Below the pieces are notes generated by a model. The model saw only the letters and a list, made by a program, of their open reading frames with translations. It made no database searches and was not told the DNA's origin. Shown one piece after another: positions 5,189-11,501 of a stretch of 11,501 nt of DNA; within the stretch, counting starts at the first letter, position 1; the number at the start of each line of letters is the position of its first letter. The stretch is from NCBI GenBank assembly GCA_040757455.1, contig JBFLXE010000085.1, positions 1-11,501 on the forward strand, written 5' to 3'. Origin of the DNA: Kmv42 sp040757455 (lineage in GTDB: Bacteria > Nitrospirota > Thermodesulfovibrionia > Thermodesulfovibrionales > SM23-35). Position numbers and translations under genes: made by a program.

Positions 5189-5671
5189 CTAAAGTTTATA
5201 TCCTATTTTTCTCAGGAACTCTTTTCTTTGGGCTCTGTCTTCGGGTTTCTCCACACCTTTGAGAGAATAACCGTCAATCACGCCGAGCACACCTCTTCCC
5301 TGCGGCGTTTCAGCAACAATAACCTCCAGGGGGTTTGCGGTCGCACAGAAAATCCTGCAGACCTCTGGACAGTTCTTTATCTGATTCAGAATGTTGATAG
5401 GAAAAGCATTTTTAAGGAGGATACAGAAAACATGTCCAGCGCCAATCTCCTGTAAGTTCTTAATACAGACATTCACAAGTTCGTCGTCATTACCTTCGGT
5501 CCTGATAAGACATGGCCCGGAAGCCTCTGTGAAGGCGATCCCGAATTTTGCCTGAGATACAGTGGTGATGATGATCTCATAAAGATCCTCTGCCGTCTTT
5601 ATAAAATGCGTCTGACCGAGAATAATATTACACCCCTCCGGGATATTAATCTTTATTGTTTCTAATTCCAT
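5189..5671 (-). CDS. Adenosine-specific kinase family protein (PF04008)
   Basis: A 160-residue soluble protein matching a compact, highly conserved family: IPEGCNIILGQTHFIKTAED, KFGIAFTEASGPCLIRTEGN, ILLKNAFPINILNQIKNCPE, VCRIFCATANPLEVIVAETP, GRGVLGVIDGYSLKGVE and KEFLRKIGYKL. The family is known from archaea and thermophilic bacteria; a Pyrobaculum member was structurally studied and named adenosine-specific kinase, but the physiological reaction is poorly established. Length is full for the family. GGAGGAGG lies six bases before the ATG. It is the first gene of a minus-strand unit; hisI begins 83 bases further on. A link to adenine-nucleotide handling (hisI consumes phosphoribosyl-AMP) is suggestive only. 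Confidence 0.9.
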   Translation of the reverse strand: MELETIKINIPEGCNIILGQTHFIKTAEDLYEIIITTVSQAKFGIAFTEASGPCLIRTEGNDDELVNVCIKNLQEIGAGHVFCILLKNAFPINILNQIKNCPEVCRIFCATANPLEVIVAETPQGRGVLGVIDGYSLKGVEKPEDRAQRKEFLRKIGYKL

Positions 5672-5785
5672 ATAAATCCTCCTCCCAAAATAGTACTAGG
5701 TCAATGCTCATCGTACATTCGTCACGAATTCATTCATATTTATTGTATTGTTCACAGATTAGTTGTTTTTGTCTCTCCCGACTGT

Positions 5786-5817
5786 TTGACTAATGACCTT
5801 ATTTGCTATGCTATAAT
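5786..5817 (+). promoter_or_regulatory. Candidate extended -10 promoter of the DUF4390-ntrYX operon
   Basis: TATAAT (5812-5817) is preceded by TG at 5809-5810, an extended -10. TTGACT (5786-5791) lies 20 bases upstream, longer than ideal, so the extended -10 probably carries recognition. The inferred leader is about 40 bases and includes a 6-bp inverted repeat TTTGAG/CTCAAA (5831-5836, 5846-5851). The rest of the 191-base gap (5672-5862) is AT-rich; I found no convincing promoter for the divergent minus-strand gene. Confidence 0.5.
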
Positions 5818-5862
5818 GAAAATAAATTTTTTTGAGTATGTCAAGCTCAAAGTCTATCATTA

Positions 5863-6483
5863 ATGACACCTCGCAGCAAGTTGATTAAAATTTATAAACA
5901 AGCAAGAAGTAATAGATTTTTTATTTTTCAGGCTCTGCAGCTTTTGCTCATAACTTCTTGCCTCGTTTTCTTGCAATCTCTTGCAGAGGCAACGGAAATA
6001 AAGGGCCCGGATATAAAGATTAGGAATGGGGCAATTTACGCCACCGCAGCGCTTTCACCTAATGAAAAAATTATTCAGGACATGAAAAACGGGATAGCTA
6101 AAGAATTCAGATTCTATATCGATATTTTCAGGATATGGGAATTCTGGCCCGATGAATTCATTGTCGGAAAACTCCTTGTCAGAACGTTAAAGTGTGACCC
6201 CGTTAAAACAGAGTTCGTTGCGACTTCAAACGACGGCGATATCCTCATAGAAAAAAGATTCAAGTCTTTTGAATCGATGGCTGACTGGGCTTTGACCATC
6301 GAAGACTTGAGGGTTACTAAAACACAGGAACTTGAAACCGGTGCATATTACGTGAGGGTAACCGTCGAGTCCAAAATAAGGGACCTTCCACCCGTGATAG
6401 GCTATTTCATTATCTTCCTACCTGAATATGAATTCAGGATCAGAAAGAATTCTGCAGTTTTTTATATCGAACCGGAAAAATGA
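5863..6483 (+). CDS. DUF4390 family exported protein
   Basis: A 206-residue protein with a basic N-terminus, a hydrophobic segment at about 19-41 (FFIFQALQLLLITSCLVFLQ) and a plausible cleavage after AEA (41-43), so it is exported or membrane-anchored. The mature part is beta-rich: IKIRNGAIYATAALSPNEKI, IAKEFRFYIDIFRIWEFWPD, TGAYYVRVTVESKIRD and a C-terminal FIIFLPEYEFRIRK. I recognise the pattern as DUF4390, a family of unknown function often placed before an NtrY-like kinase. The ATG at 5863 lacks a clear Shine-Dalgarno; the in-frame TTG at 5881 is an alternative. Its stop overlaps the kinase start as ATGA. A role as periplasmic partner of the kinase is inference. Confidence 0.8.
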   Translation: MTPRSKLIKIYKQARSNRFFIFQALQLLLITSCLVFLQSLAEATEIKGPDIKIRNGAIYATAALSPNEKIIQDMKNGIAKEFRFYIDIFRIWEFWPDEFIVGKLLVRTLKCDPVKTEFVATSNDGDILIEKRFKSFESMADWALTIEDLRVTKTQELETGAYYVRVTVESKIRDLPPVIGYFIIFLPEYEFRIRKNSAVFYIEPEK

Positions 6484-8498
6484 AAAAACTCGGCACAGGT
6501 ATTTTTTTTGTTGCGCTTTTCATCTTCTTGAGCGTCTCCTTCTTCGCAGAACTGCATTTTCTGAGACTGGAATCAGTGCCGTTCTTCACCAAATTTATCC
6601 TCCTGCTGCCGCTCAACCTGACAATTCTTGCCTTGTTCATTCTCATTTTCTTTGTAGGAAAAAGTCTTGCCAAAATTTATCTCGAACGGAAACACAGGGT
6701 TCTCGGATATAAATTCAAGACAAAACTTGTGGTAATTCTTGTCATTCTGACATCGATTCCGGCAGCCTTTTTGTTTATCTTTTCGAGCGGACTTATCACG
6801 AATTATATAGATCGGTGGTTCGCCCCACAGATTCGGCAGCCTCTGGACAGTTCGATACAAATCGCCAAAGCCTTCTATGACATAGAAAGGCAAAAGACCC
6901 TGGATAGTGCTCATGCTTTCTCTTCCGGCCAAAAACTGACTGGTGATTATGTAGTAAGGTGCCTGTTCCGGATGCCGAAGGATGCGACCGAAACAATTAA
7001 AGCGGCCTTTGAGGGGAAAGAGGGAACGGAGATAATATCGGGGGAAAAAAGAGATCTTGTGCGAGCCGTTATACCTGAATATAAAGATGGCAGGCAGGTC
7101 GGGATAATCGTGGTCGAAAAAGAGATTCCCGCTAATATCAAAATCAACGCGGAAAAAATCAAGGATTCATATGAGTCTTATTTGATGCTTGAATCATGGA
7201 AAATACCAATAAGGATGAATTACCTCTTAACTCTTGGCTTTATAACGCTGCTTGTTGTCTTCATGGCGCTCTGGGTTGCGCTCAGGATTTCCAGGGGTAT
7301 AACGGATCCCGTACAGATTCTCGCGCGGGCGACAAGGGAGGTGGCGGCAAATAATTTTGATGTTCAAGTAAGCCTTGAAAGGGAAGACGAAATAGGGGAT
7401 CTTGTAAAGTCTTTCAACGATATGGTAAGAGAGCTGAAGACAGGGAAGGAATCCGTCCACTCTGCATACCTGTATATCAAAAATATACTTGATAACATCA
7501 ATTCAGGAGTGATCATGCTTGACACATCAGGAAACATCTCCGTAATTAACGGAGCCGCCTGTCAGATTTTGAACATTAGGCGGGAAGATGTTACGAATAA
7601 GAATTACAAAGAGTTAATATCTCGAATCAATTCTCAGGAATTGCGCGATCTCGTGGGCAGCATAGAGGGCAGGGTATTCAGGCCGTTTAAGAGACAGATT
7701 AGGGCGATAATCGGAGAAAAACAGACTATTTTACTGGTTTTCATCACAGGTCTTAAGGATTCGCAAAAATACATAGGTCTTCTCGTCGTGTTCGAGGATA
7801 TTACCGATGTGCTGGAAGCCCAAAGAGCGCGCACGTGGCAGGACATTGCTAGAAAAATAGCGCATGAGATAAAGAACCCCCTGACGCCAATAAAACTTTC
7901 GACAGAAAGGATGATAAGAAAATGGGAAAATAAAGATGACAATTTTGATGAGGCTTTTCACAGATCAGCCAGAACCATAATCAGAGAAGTGGACAGTCTC
8001 AAAAGACTCGTTGATACCTTTGCAAAGTTTGGAAAGATGCCGGAGATTACTAAATCGCCAACAAACATAGCTGATCTGGTCGATGAGGTGATTAATCTTT
8101 ACAAGGACTACAAGAATATCGAAATCAGCATGACAACACCTGACGGTTTGCCTCCTGTTGATTTAGATGGCGAACAGTTTAGAAGGGTTATGGTAAATAT
8201 ATTAGATAATGCGTTCCATGCAATGGCCGTTAAGGGGGGCAGAATTGATATTTCATTAAAATACGATATGCCTTCAAATAGGGCTTTTGTGAGCATTGCC
8301 GATAACGGGCCGGGCATAAAAGATGAGGACAAGGAGAAATTGTTTCAGCCATACTTCTCCACGAAGAAAGAGGGCACCGGACTCGGGCTGGCAATTGCGC
8401 ACAGGATTATATCGGAACATGAAGGTCAGATAAGGGTGGGAGACAATATACCTAATGGAACGGTATTCACAATAGAACTACCTATTACGGAGAGTTAG
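6480..8498 (+). CDS. ntrY: NtrY-type membrane sensor histidine kinase
   Basis: A 672-residue kinase. Membrane segments lie at about 7-24, 38-60, 84-104 and 247-268, leaving a periplasmic domain at about 105-246. HAMP (269-321), PAS (330-440), HisKA with His462 in KIAHEIKNPLTP, N-box NILDNAFHAM (573-582), G1 DNGPGI, F-box LFQPYFSTK and G2 GTGLG (632-636) follow. Three N-terminal segments before the extracellular domain and the HEIKNPLTPI signature are typical of NtrY rather than soluble NtrB. It would phosphorylate the regulator encoded next, which starts directly after its stop. All catalytic boxes look intact. The signal is unknown; nitrogen sensing is by family name only, since no glnA, nif or amt gene is near. 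Confidence 0.93.
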   Translation: MKKLGTGIFFVALFIFLSVSFFAELHFLRLESVPFFTKFILLLPLNLTILALFILIFFVGKSLAKIYLERKHRVLGYKFKTKLVVILVILTSIPAAFLFIFSSGLITNYIDRWFAPQIRQPLDSSIQIAKAFYDIERQKTLDSAHAFSSGQKLTGDYVVRCLFRMPKDATETIKAAFEGKEGTEIISGEKRDLVRAVIPEYKDGRQVGIIVVEKEIPANIKINAEKIKDSYESYLMLESWKIPIRMNYLLTLGFITLLVVFMALWVALRISRGITDPVQILARATREVAANNFDVQVSLEREDEIGDLVKSFNDMVRELKTGKESVHSAYLYIKNILDNINSGVIMLDTSGNISVINGAACQILNIRREDVTNKNYKELISRINSQELRDLVGSIEGRVFRPFKRQIRAIIGEKQTILLVFITGLKDSQKYIGLLVVFEDITDVLEAQRARTWQDIARKIAHEIKNPLTPIKLSTERMIRKWENKDDNFDEAFHRSARTIIREVDSLKRLVDTFAKFGKMPEITKSPTNIADLVDEVINLYKDYKNIEISMTTPDGLPPVDLDGEQFRRVMVNILDNAFHAMAVKGGRIDISLKYDMPSNRAFVSIADNGPGIKDEDKEKLFQPYFSTKKEGTGLGLAIAHRIISEHEGQIRVGDNIPNGTVFTIELPITES

Positions 8499-9842
8499 AT
8501 GGCGGAACCAATAGTGCTGATAGTCGATGATGAAGAAGGCATCCGGGACAGTCTCTCGGACATACTTCAGGATGAGGGGTATCATGTTGTTTCGACTGAT
8601 TCTGGTGAGGAGGCGATTAAGACGCTAAGGGAACGCAATCCCGATCTGATACTTCTCGACATATGGCTTCCGGGCAAGGACGGGATTCAGACACTTGAAG
8701 AAATAAGGGATTTCAAGCCAAACCTTCCCGTGATTATGATCTCGGGTCATGGCAATGTTGAACTCGCTGTTAAGGCGACGAAGATGGGAGCCTATGATTT
8801 TCTCGAAAAACCGCTTTCTCTCGATCGCGTCCTTCTGGCAACAAAAAGAGCTCTTGAACGCAGGACGCTCGAGATGGAGAACAAGGCCCTCAAGGAGAAT
8901 CTTCAAAAGCAAAGGAGTCTTGTAGGTGGCTCTCAAAAGATGAGGAAACTCGGCGAACAGATAGAGATTACGGCGAAGAGTAACAGCAGGGTGCTGATAC
9001 TCGGCGAGAGCGGTTCGGGGAAAGAGTTAGTCGCCCGACTCCTTCACGAAAAGAGTGGCAGGGCAGAGAAACCCTTTGTTGAGATGAATTGCGCTGCCAT
9101 TCCGCAGGAACTCATCGAGAGCGAACTTTTCGGTCATGAAAAAGGTTCTTTTACGGGAGCTTTTGAGAGAAAGAAGGGTAAATTTGAGCTTGCCGACGAG
9201 GGCACGCTTTTTCTTGACGAAGTCGGCGACATGTCTCTCACAACACAGGCGAAGGTTTTGCGCGTAATAGAGACTCAGGAATTTCAACGTGTCGGTGGTA
9301 GTAAGAACATAAAAGTCGACGTGCGGATTATTGCCGCAACCAACAAAGACCTCCTTGAAGAGGTGAAAAAAGGAAACTTCAGAGAAGACCTTTTTTACAG
9401 GCTCAACGTTATCCCGATAATTGTTCCCCCTCTCCGGGAGAAAAAGGAGGATATACCGGATCTGGTCAAATATTTCCTTAAGTACTTTGCGACGGAATAC
9501 GGGCAGAAGGCTAAAACTATAAACCAAGAAGCATTGAAGGTTCTCGAGTCATATGACTGGCCTGGAAACATAAGGGAATTGAGGAATGTAATAGAACGGC
9601 TTGTAATTATGACACAGTCAAATATTATAACTCCGAAGGAAATAGCTATCGGCGGAACCTCCCGTTCAGATTATTTCACTTTTAAAACCTTGAAGGAGGC
9701 CAGGGAATCCTTTGAAAAAGATTTCATAGCTAAAAAGTTGGAGGAAAATAACTGGAACATCTCAAAGACGGCTGAGGTCCTCAATATAGAACGGAGTAAC
9801 CTTCACAGAAAAATTAAGTCATACAATATAAAAACGCCCTGA
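8499..9842 (+). CDS. ntrX: NtrX-type sigma54-dependent response regulator
   Basis: A 447-residue regulator. Receiver 1-120: acidic pair Asp10/Asp11, phosphoacceptor Asp54 (LLDIWLPG), Ser82 and Lys104. Central AAA+ 140-375: Walker A GESGSGKE (169-176), sigma54-contact loop GSFTGA (216-221), Walker B LFLDEV (237-242), then AATNKDL, FREDLFYRLNVIPI, WPGNIRELRN. A Fis-type helix-turn-helix fills 415-441 (NWNISKTAEVLNIERSNLHR). The loop reads GSFTGA, not GAFTGA, a variant I recall as common in NtrX. It would activate RpoN promoters when phosphorylated by the neighbouring kinase. The ATG follows the kinase stop with no gap. No GG-N10-GC sigma54 promoter stood out in the intergenic regions, so its targets are probably elsewhere. 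Confidence 0.94.
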   Translation: MAEPIVLIVDDEEGIRDSLSDILQDEGYHVVSTDSGEEAIKTLRERNPDLILLDIWLPGKDGIQTLEEIRDFKPNLPVIMISGHGNVELAVKATKMGAYDFLEKPLSLDRVLLATKRALERRTLEMENKALKENLQKQRSLVGGSQKMRKLGEQIEITAKSNSRVLILGESGSGKELVARLLHEKSGRAEKPFVEMNCAAIPQELIESELFGHEKGSFTGAFERKKGKFELADEGTLFLDEVGDMSLTTQAKVLRVIETQEFQRVGGSKNIKVDVRIIAATNKDLLEEVKKGNFREDLFYRLNVIPIIVPPLREKKEDIPDLVKYFLKYFATEYGQKAKTINQEALKVLESYDWPGNIRELRNVIERLVIMTQSNIITPKEIAIGGTSRSDYFTFKTLKEARESFEKDFIAKKLEENNWNISKTAEVLNIERSNLHRKIKSYNIKTP

Positions 9843-11396
9843 TCATTTTTCCGTCTTTCTCAGCACGATATGCTTCTGCCAGTCCTTGCCCCTTTCTGGA
9901 AAGTCAGAGCGATAATGGGCACCAACACTGCCCTTTCTCAAAATAGCCGCCTCTGTGATCAATTTTGCGACAGTCAGCATATTTTTCAGCTCGAGTTCAC
10001 GTCTTCTCTGAAAACTTTTTCCAAAAACATGCGAGCATTCTTCAATTTTATCTCTCGCCTCATTGAGCGAATTTCCACAGCGCGTTATTCCTACACGTTC
10101 CCACATAAGTTTTCTCAGGTCATGCCTAATTTCTTCATGTTCGGACAGAAGGGATGGCCGTGACAGACGATCCATATCCAAACTCCTGTCGGTTGATTGG
10201 ATGTTATTCAGTGTAGAAAATTCGAAAGCTGCCCTCCCCGCCCTTGCACCAAAAACAAGACCTTCAAGAAGACTGTTCGACGCGAGCCTGTTAGCTCCGT
10301 GGACGCCTGTGCACGCGACCTCTCCAGCCGCGTACAATCCTTTTATGTTGGTCGCACCATGAATATCTGTCTTGATCCCTCCCATTAGATAATGTGCTGC
10401 CGGTGAAACAGGCACAGGTTCCTTCGTAATATCTATATCGAACTGCAGGCAGGTTGCGTAGATCCTGGGAAATCTGTTCTTCACAAAATTGCTGTCAAGA
10501 TGCGTCAGATCAAGATAAACATGATTGCTCTTTGTCCTGATCATGCGAGAAATGATCGCCCTGGAAACTACGTCTCGAGGGGCGAGTTCACCGTCGGGAT
10601 GATAATCCTTCATGAATTGCTGTTTCTTGATGTCCCGCAAGATCGCTCCTTCACCTCTCATCGCTTCGCTCAGCAGAAACTGGGGTGCGGAAGGAGCAAA
10701 CAGGGCAGTCGGATGAAACTGAACAAATTCCATATCCTCGAGAAAAGCGCCGGCCCTGAATGCGATGGCCATACCATCGCCGGTCGCAACAGGGGGGTTA
10801 GTCGTCCGCAAATAAATCTGTCCCGCGCCGCCTGTGGCAAGGATAGTCGCCCTTGCAAAGCATGCTATTCTCTCCCCTCCCATCATAATGAATGCGCCAT
10901 AACACTTGTCATCATTAATGATCAAATCCTCGGTGAAAGCAAAGGAATATTTTCTGACATCTGCGAAGGAGCGCACCTTATTCAAAAGCACACGTTCCAA
11001 TTCTTTTCCGGTGGCATCGCCGTGAGCGTGCAATATCCTTTTTCGCGAATGTGCTGCTTCCATGGTGAAGTCAAGTTTCGTCCCTTCTTTATCAAACTCG
11101 GCACCCCACGAAATCAATTCGAGTATCCTCTCTGGTCCTTCTTCGACAAGTATCCTCACAGCCTCTTCACGGCAGAGGCCGTCACCCGCTTTCAGCGTAT
11201 CCTCAAAATGAATGCCAACTTCATCCTCGTCACTGAGGGCAACGGCTATCCCGCCCTGGGCGTATTCGGTACTGCTTTCCGCGGGCATGTCTTTTGTAAC
11301 GACGACCACGTCTCCATGAGGAGCCAGCTCAATAGCAGCCCTCAACCCTGCGACGCCACTGCCGATAATCAGGAAATCCGTTATCTCTTTTCGCAT
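9843..11396 (-). CDS. nadB: L-aspartate oxidase
   Basis: A 517-residue flavoprotein of the succinate dehydrogenase/fumarate reductase flavoprotein family, oxidising aspartate to iminoaspartate for quinolinate and NAD synthesis; in anaerobes fumarate can be the electron acceptor. It shows FAD loop GSGVAG (12-17), SSTEYAQGGIAVAL, HSRKRILHAHGDATGKEL, ATGGAGQIYLRTTNP, MEFVQFHPTALF, RGEGAILRD, APRDVVSRAI, SPAAHYLMGGI and HGANRLASNSLLEGLVFG, plus the C-terminal helical domain. The TEYAQGG and HPTAL segments fit NadB rather than SdhA/FrdA. I start at the ATG of 11396 because the family begins MxKxxTDFLIIGSG; a TTG at 11429 would overlap the promoter. nadA and nadC are not in view. It ends tail to tail with ntrX. 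Confidence 0.95.
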   Translation of the reverse strand: MRKEITDFLIIGSGVAGLRAAIELAPHGDVVVVTKDMPAESSTEYAQGGIAVALSDEDEVGIHFEDTLKAGDGLCREEAVRILVEEGPERILELISWGAEFDKEGTKLDFTMEAAHSRKRILHAHGDATGKELERVLLNKVRSFADVRKYSFAFTEDLIINDDKCYGAFIMMGGERIACFARATILATGGAGQIYLRTTNPPVATGDGMAIAFRAGAFLEDMEFVQFHPTALFAPSAPQFLLSEAMRGEGAILRDIKKQQFMKDYHPDGELAPRDVVSRAIISRMIRTKSNHVYLDLTHLDSNFVKNRFPRIYATCLQFDIDITKEPVPVSPAAHYLMGGIKTDIHGATNIKGLYAAGEVACTGVHGANRLASNSLLEGLVFGARAGRAAFEFSTLNNIQSTDRSLDMDRLSRPSLLSEHEEIRHDLRKLMWERVGITRCGNSLNEARDKIEECSHVFGKSFQRRRELELKNMLTVAKLITEAAILRKGSVGAHYRSDFPERGKDWQKHIVLRKTEK

Positions 11397-11405
11397 AATG
11401 AATTG

Positions 11406-11434
11406 AGCATAAAAGATAAAAGTCAGCAAATCAA
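11406..11434 (-). promoter_or_regulatory. nadB: nadB promoter directing a nearly leaderless mRNA
   Basis: On the minus strand TTGATT (11429-11434), 17 bases, then TATGCT (11406-11411). The -10 ends nine bases before the ATG, so initiation would fall about 2-4 bases before the start codon. No Shine-Dalgarno is seen in those bases. The -10 matches consensus at 4 of 6 positions. Confidence 0.5.
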
Positions 11435-11443
11435 GTAGCCGCT

Positions 11444-11461
11444 AAATGGCTTCGGCCTTTT
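11444..11461 (+). terminator. Short hairpin with cUUCGg loop followed by a T run
   Basis: Plus-strand GGC-TTCG-GCC (11448-11457) has a C-G closing pair over a UUCG tetraloop, flanked by AAA on the left and TTTT on the right, which extend the stem past one T-T mismatch. The T run follows on the plus strand. No plus-strand gene lies just upstream, so it could stop antisense transcription out of nadB or, less well, act for a minus-strand gene beyond the right edge. The stem is short. Confidence 0.3.
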
Positions 11462-11501
11462 ATGCAGTCATGACCCTTTCACGGATAAATTACTCTAATT
11501 T

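Noticed and set aside
9027..9527. 166-codon open frame on the minus strand opposite ntrX
   Set aside because: It mirrors the conserved AAA+ domain of ntrX and shows no family resemblance or ribosome-binding site.
10500..11438. 312-codon open frame on the plus strand opposite nadB
   Set aside because: It is fully antisense to a clear NadB coding sequence, has no recognisable motif and is rich in Cys, His, Phe and Ser in the way of a shadow frame.

Overview
The window is ordinary chromosomal DNA of a moderately AT-rich anaerobic or microaerophilic bacterium. It carries a ferredoxin-linked 2-oxoacid oxidoreductase (beta and gamma subunits), a rubredoxin, an adenosine-specific-kinase family protein typical of archaea and thermophilic bacteria, two DUF507 genes, and a DUF4390/NtrY/NtrX cluster. 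This mix points to a Nitrospirota (Thermodesulfovibrionia-like) or deltaproteobacterial-type lineage. That placement is inference from gene content; there is no rRNA in the window.

Layout, left to right. (1) Positions 1-122 look like the 5' end of an insertion sequence running off the left edge on the minus strand: terminal sequence, a long leader hairpin, and the first five codons of a probable transposase (MTECI). (2) Positions 170-1745, minus strand: a compact operon read rpsF (S6), ssb, rpsR (S18), then two tandem DUF507 genes, with a good sigma70-type promoter at 1782-1811. The insertion sequence sits immediately downstream, where many bacteria carry rplI. (3) Positions 1921-4586, plus strand: ppx/gppA-like phosphatase, korB, korC and a short ArgA-type GNAT acetyltransferase, all overlapping or abutting. 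korC has no ATG, GTG or TTG at its true N-terminus; it appears to start at CTG directly after the UAG stop of korB. (4) Positions 4616-5671, minus strand: adenosine-specific kinase family gene, hisI, then a 53-residue rubredoxin gene overlapping the end of hisI. (5) Positions 5863-9842, plus strand: secreted or anchored DUF4390 protein, NtrY-type membrane histidine kinase and NtrX-type sigma54 activator, tightly coupled. (6) Positions 9843-11396, minus strand: nadB (L-aspartate oxidase), ending tail to tail with ntrX with zero bases between the stops, and preceded by a promoter so close to the ATG that its mRNA should be almost leaderless.

Together these are housekeeping functions: translation and ssDNA maintenance, polyphosphate or alarmone turnover, low-potential electron metabolism, arginine, histidine and NAD biosynthesis, and one envelope-linked two-component system. 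I see no wholly new multi-gene system. The most notable points are the CTG start at the korB/korC junction, the IS leader hairpin that would mask the transposase start in read-through transcripts from the ribosomal operon, the kor pair without an alpha subunit, and the leaderless-type promoters. No tRNA, rRNA, CRISPR array or complete mobile element is present, and no gene-free stretch exceeds 300 bases.
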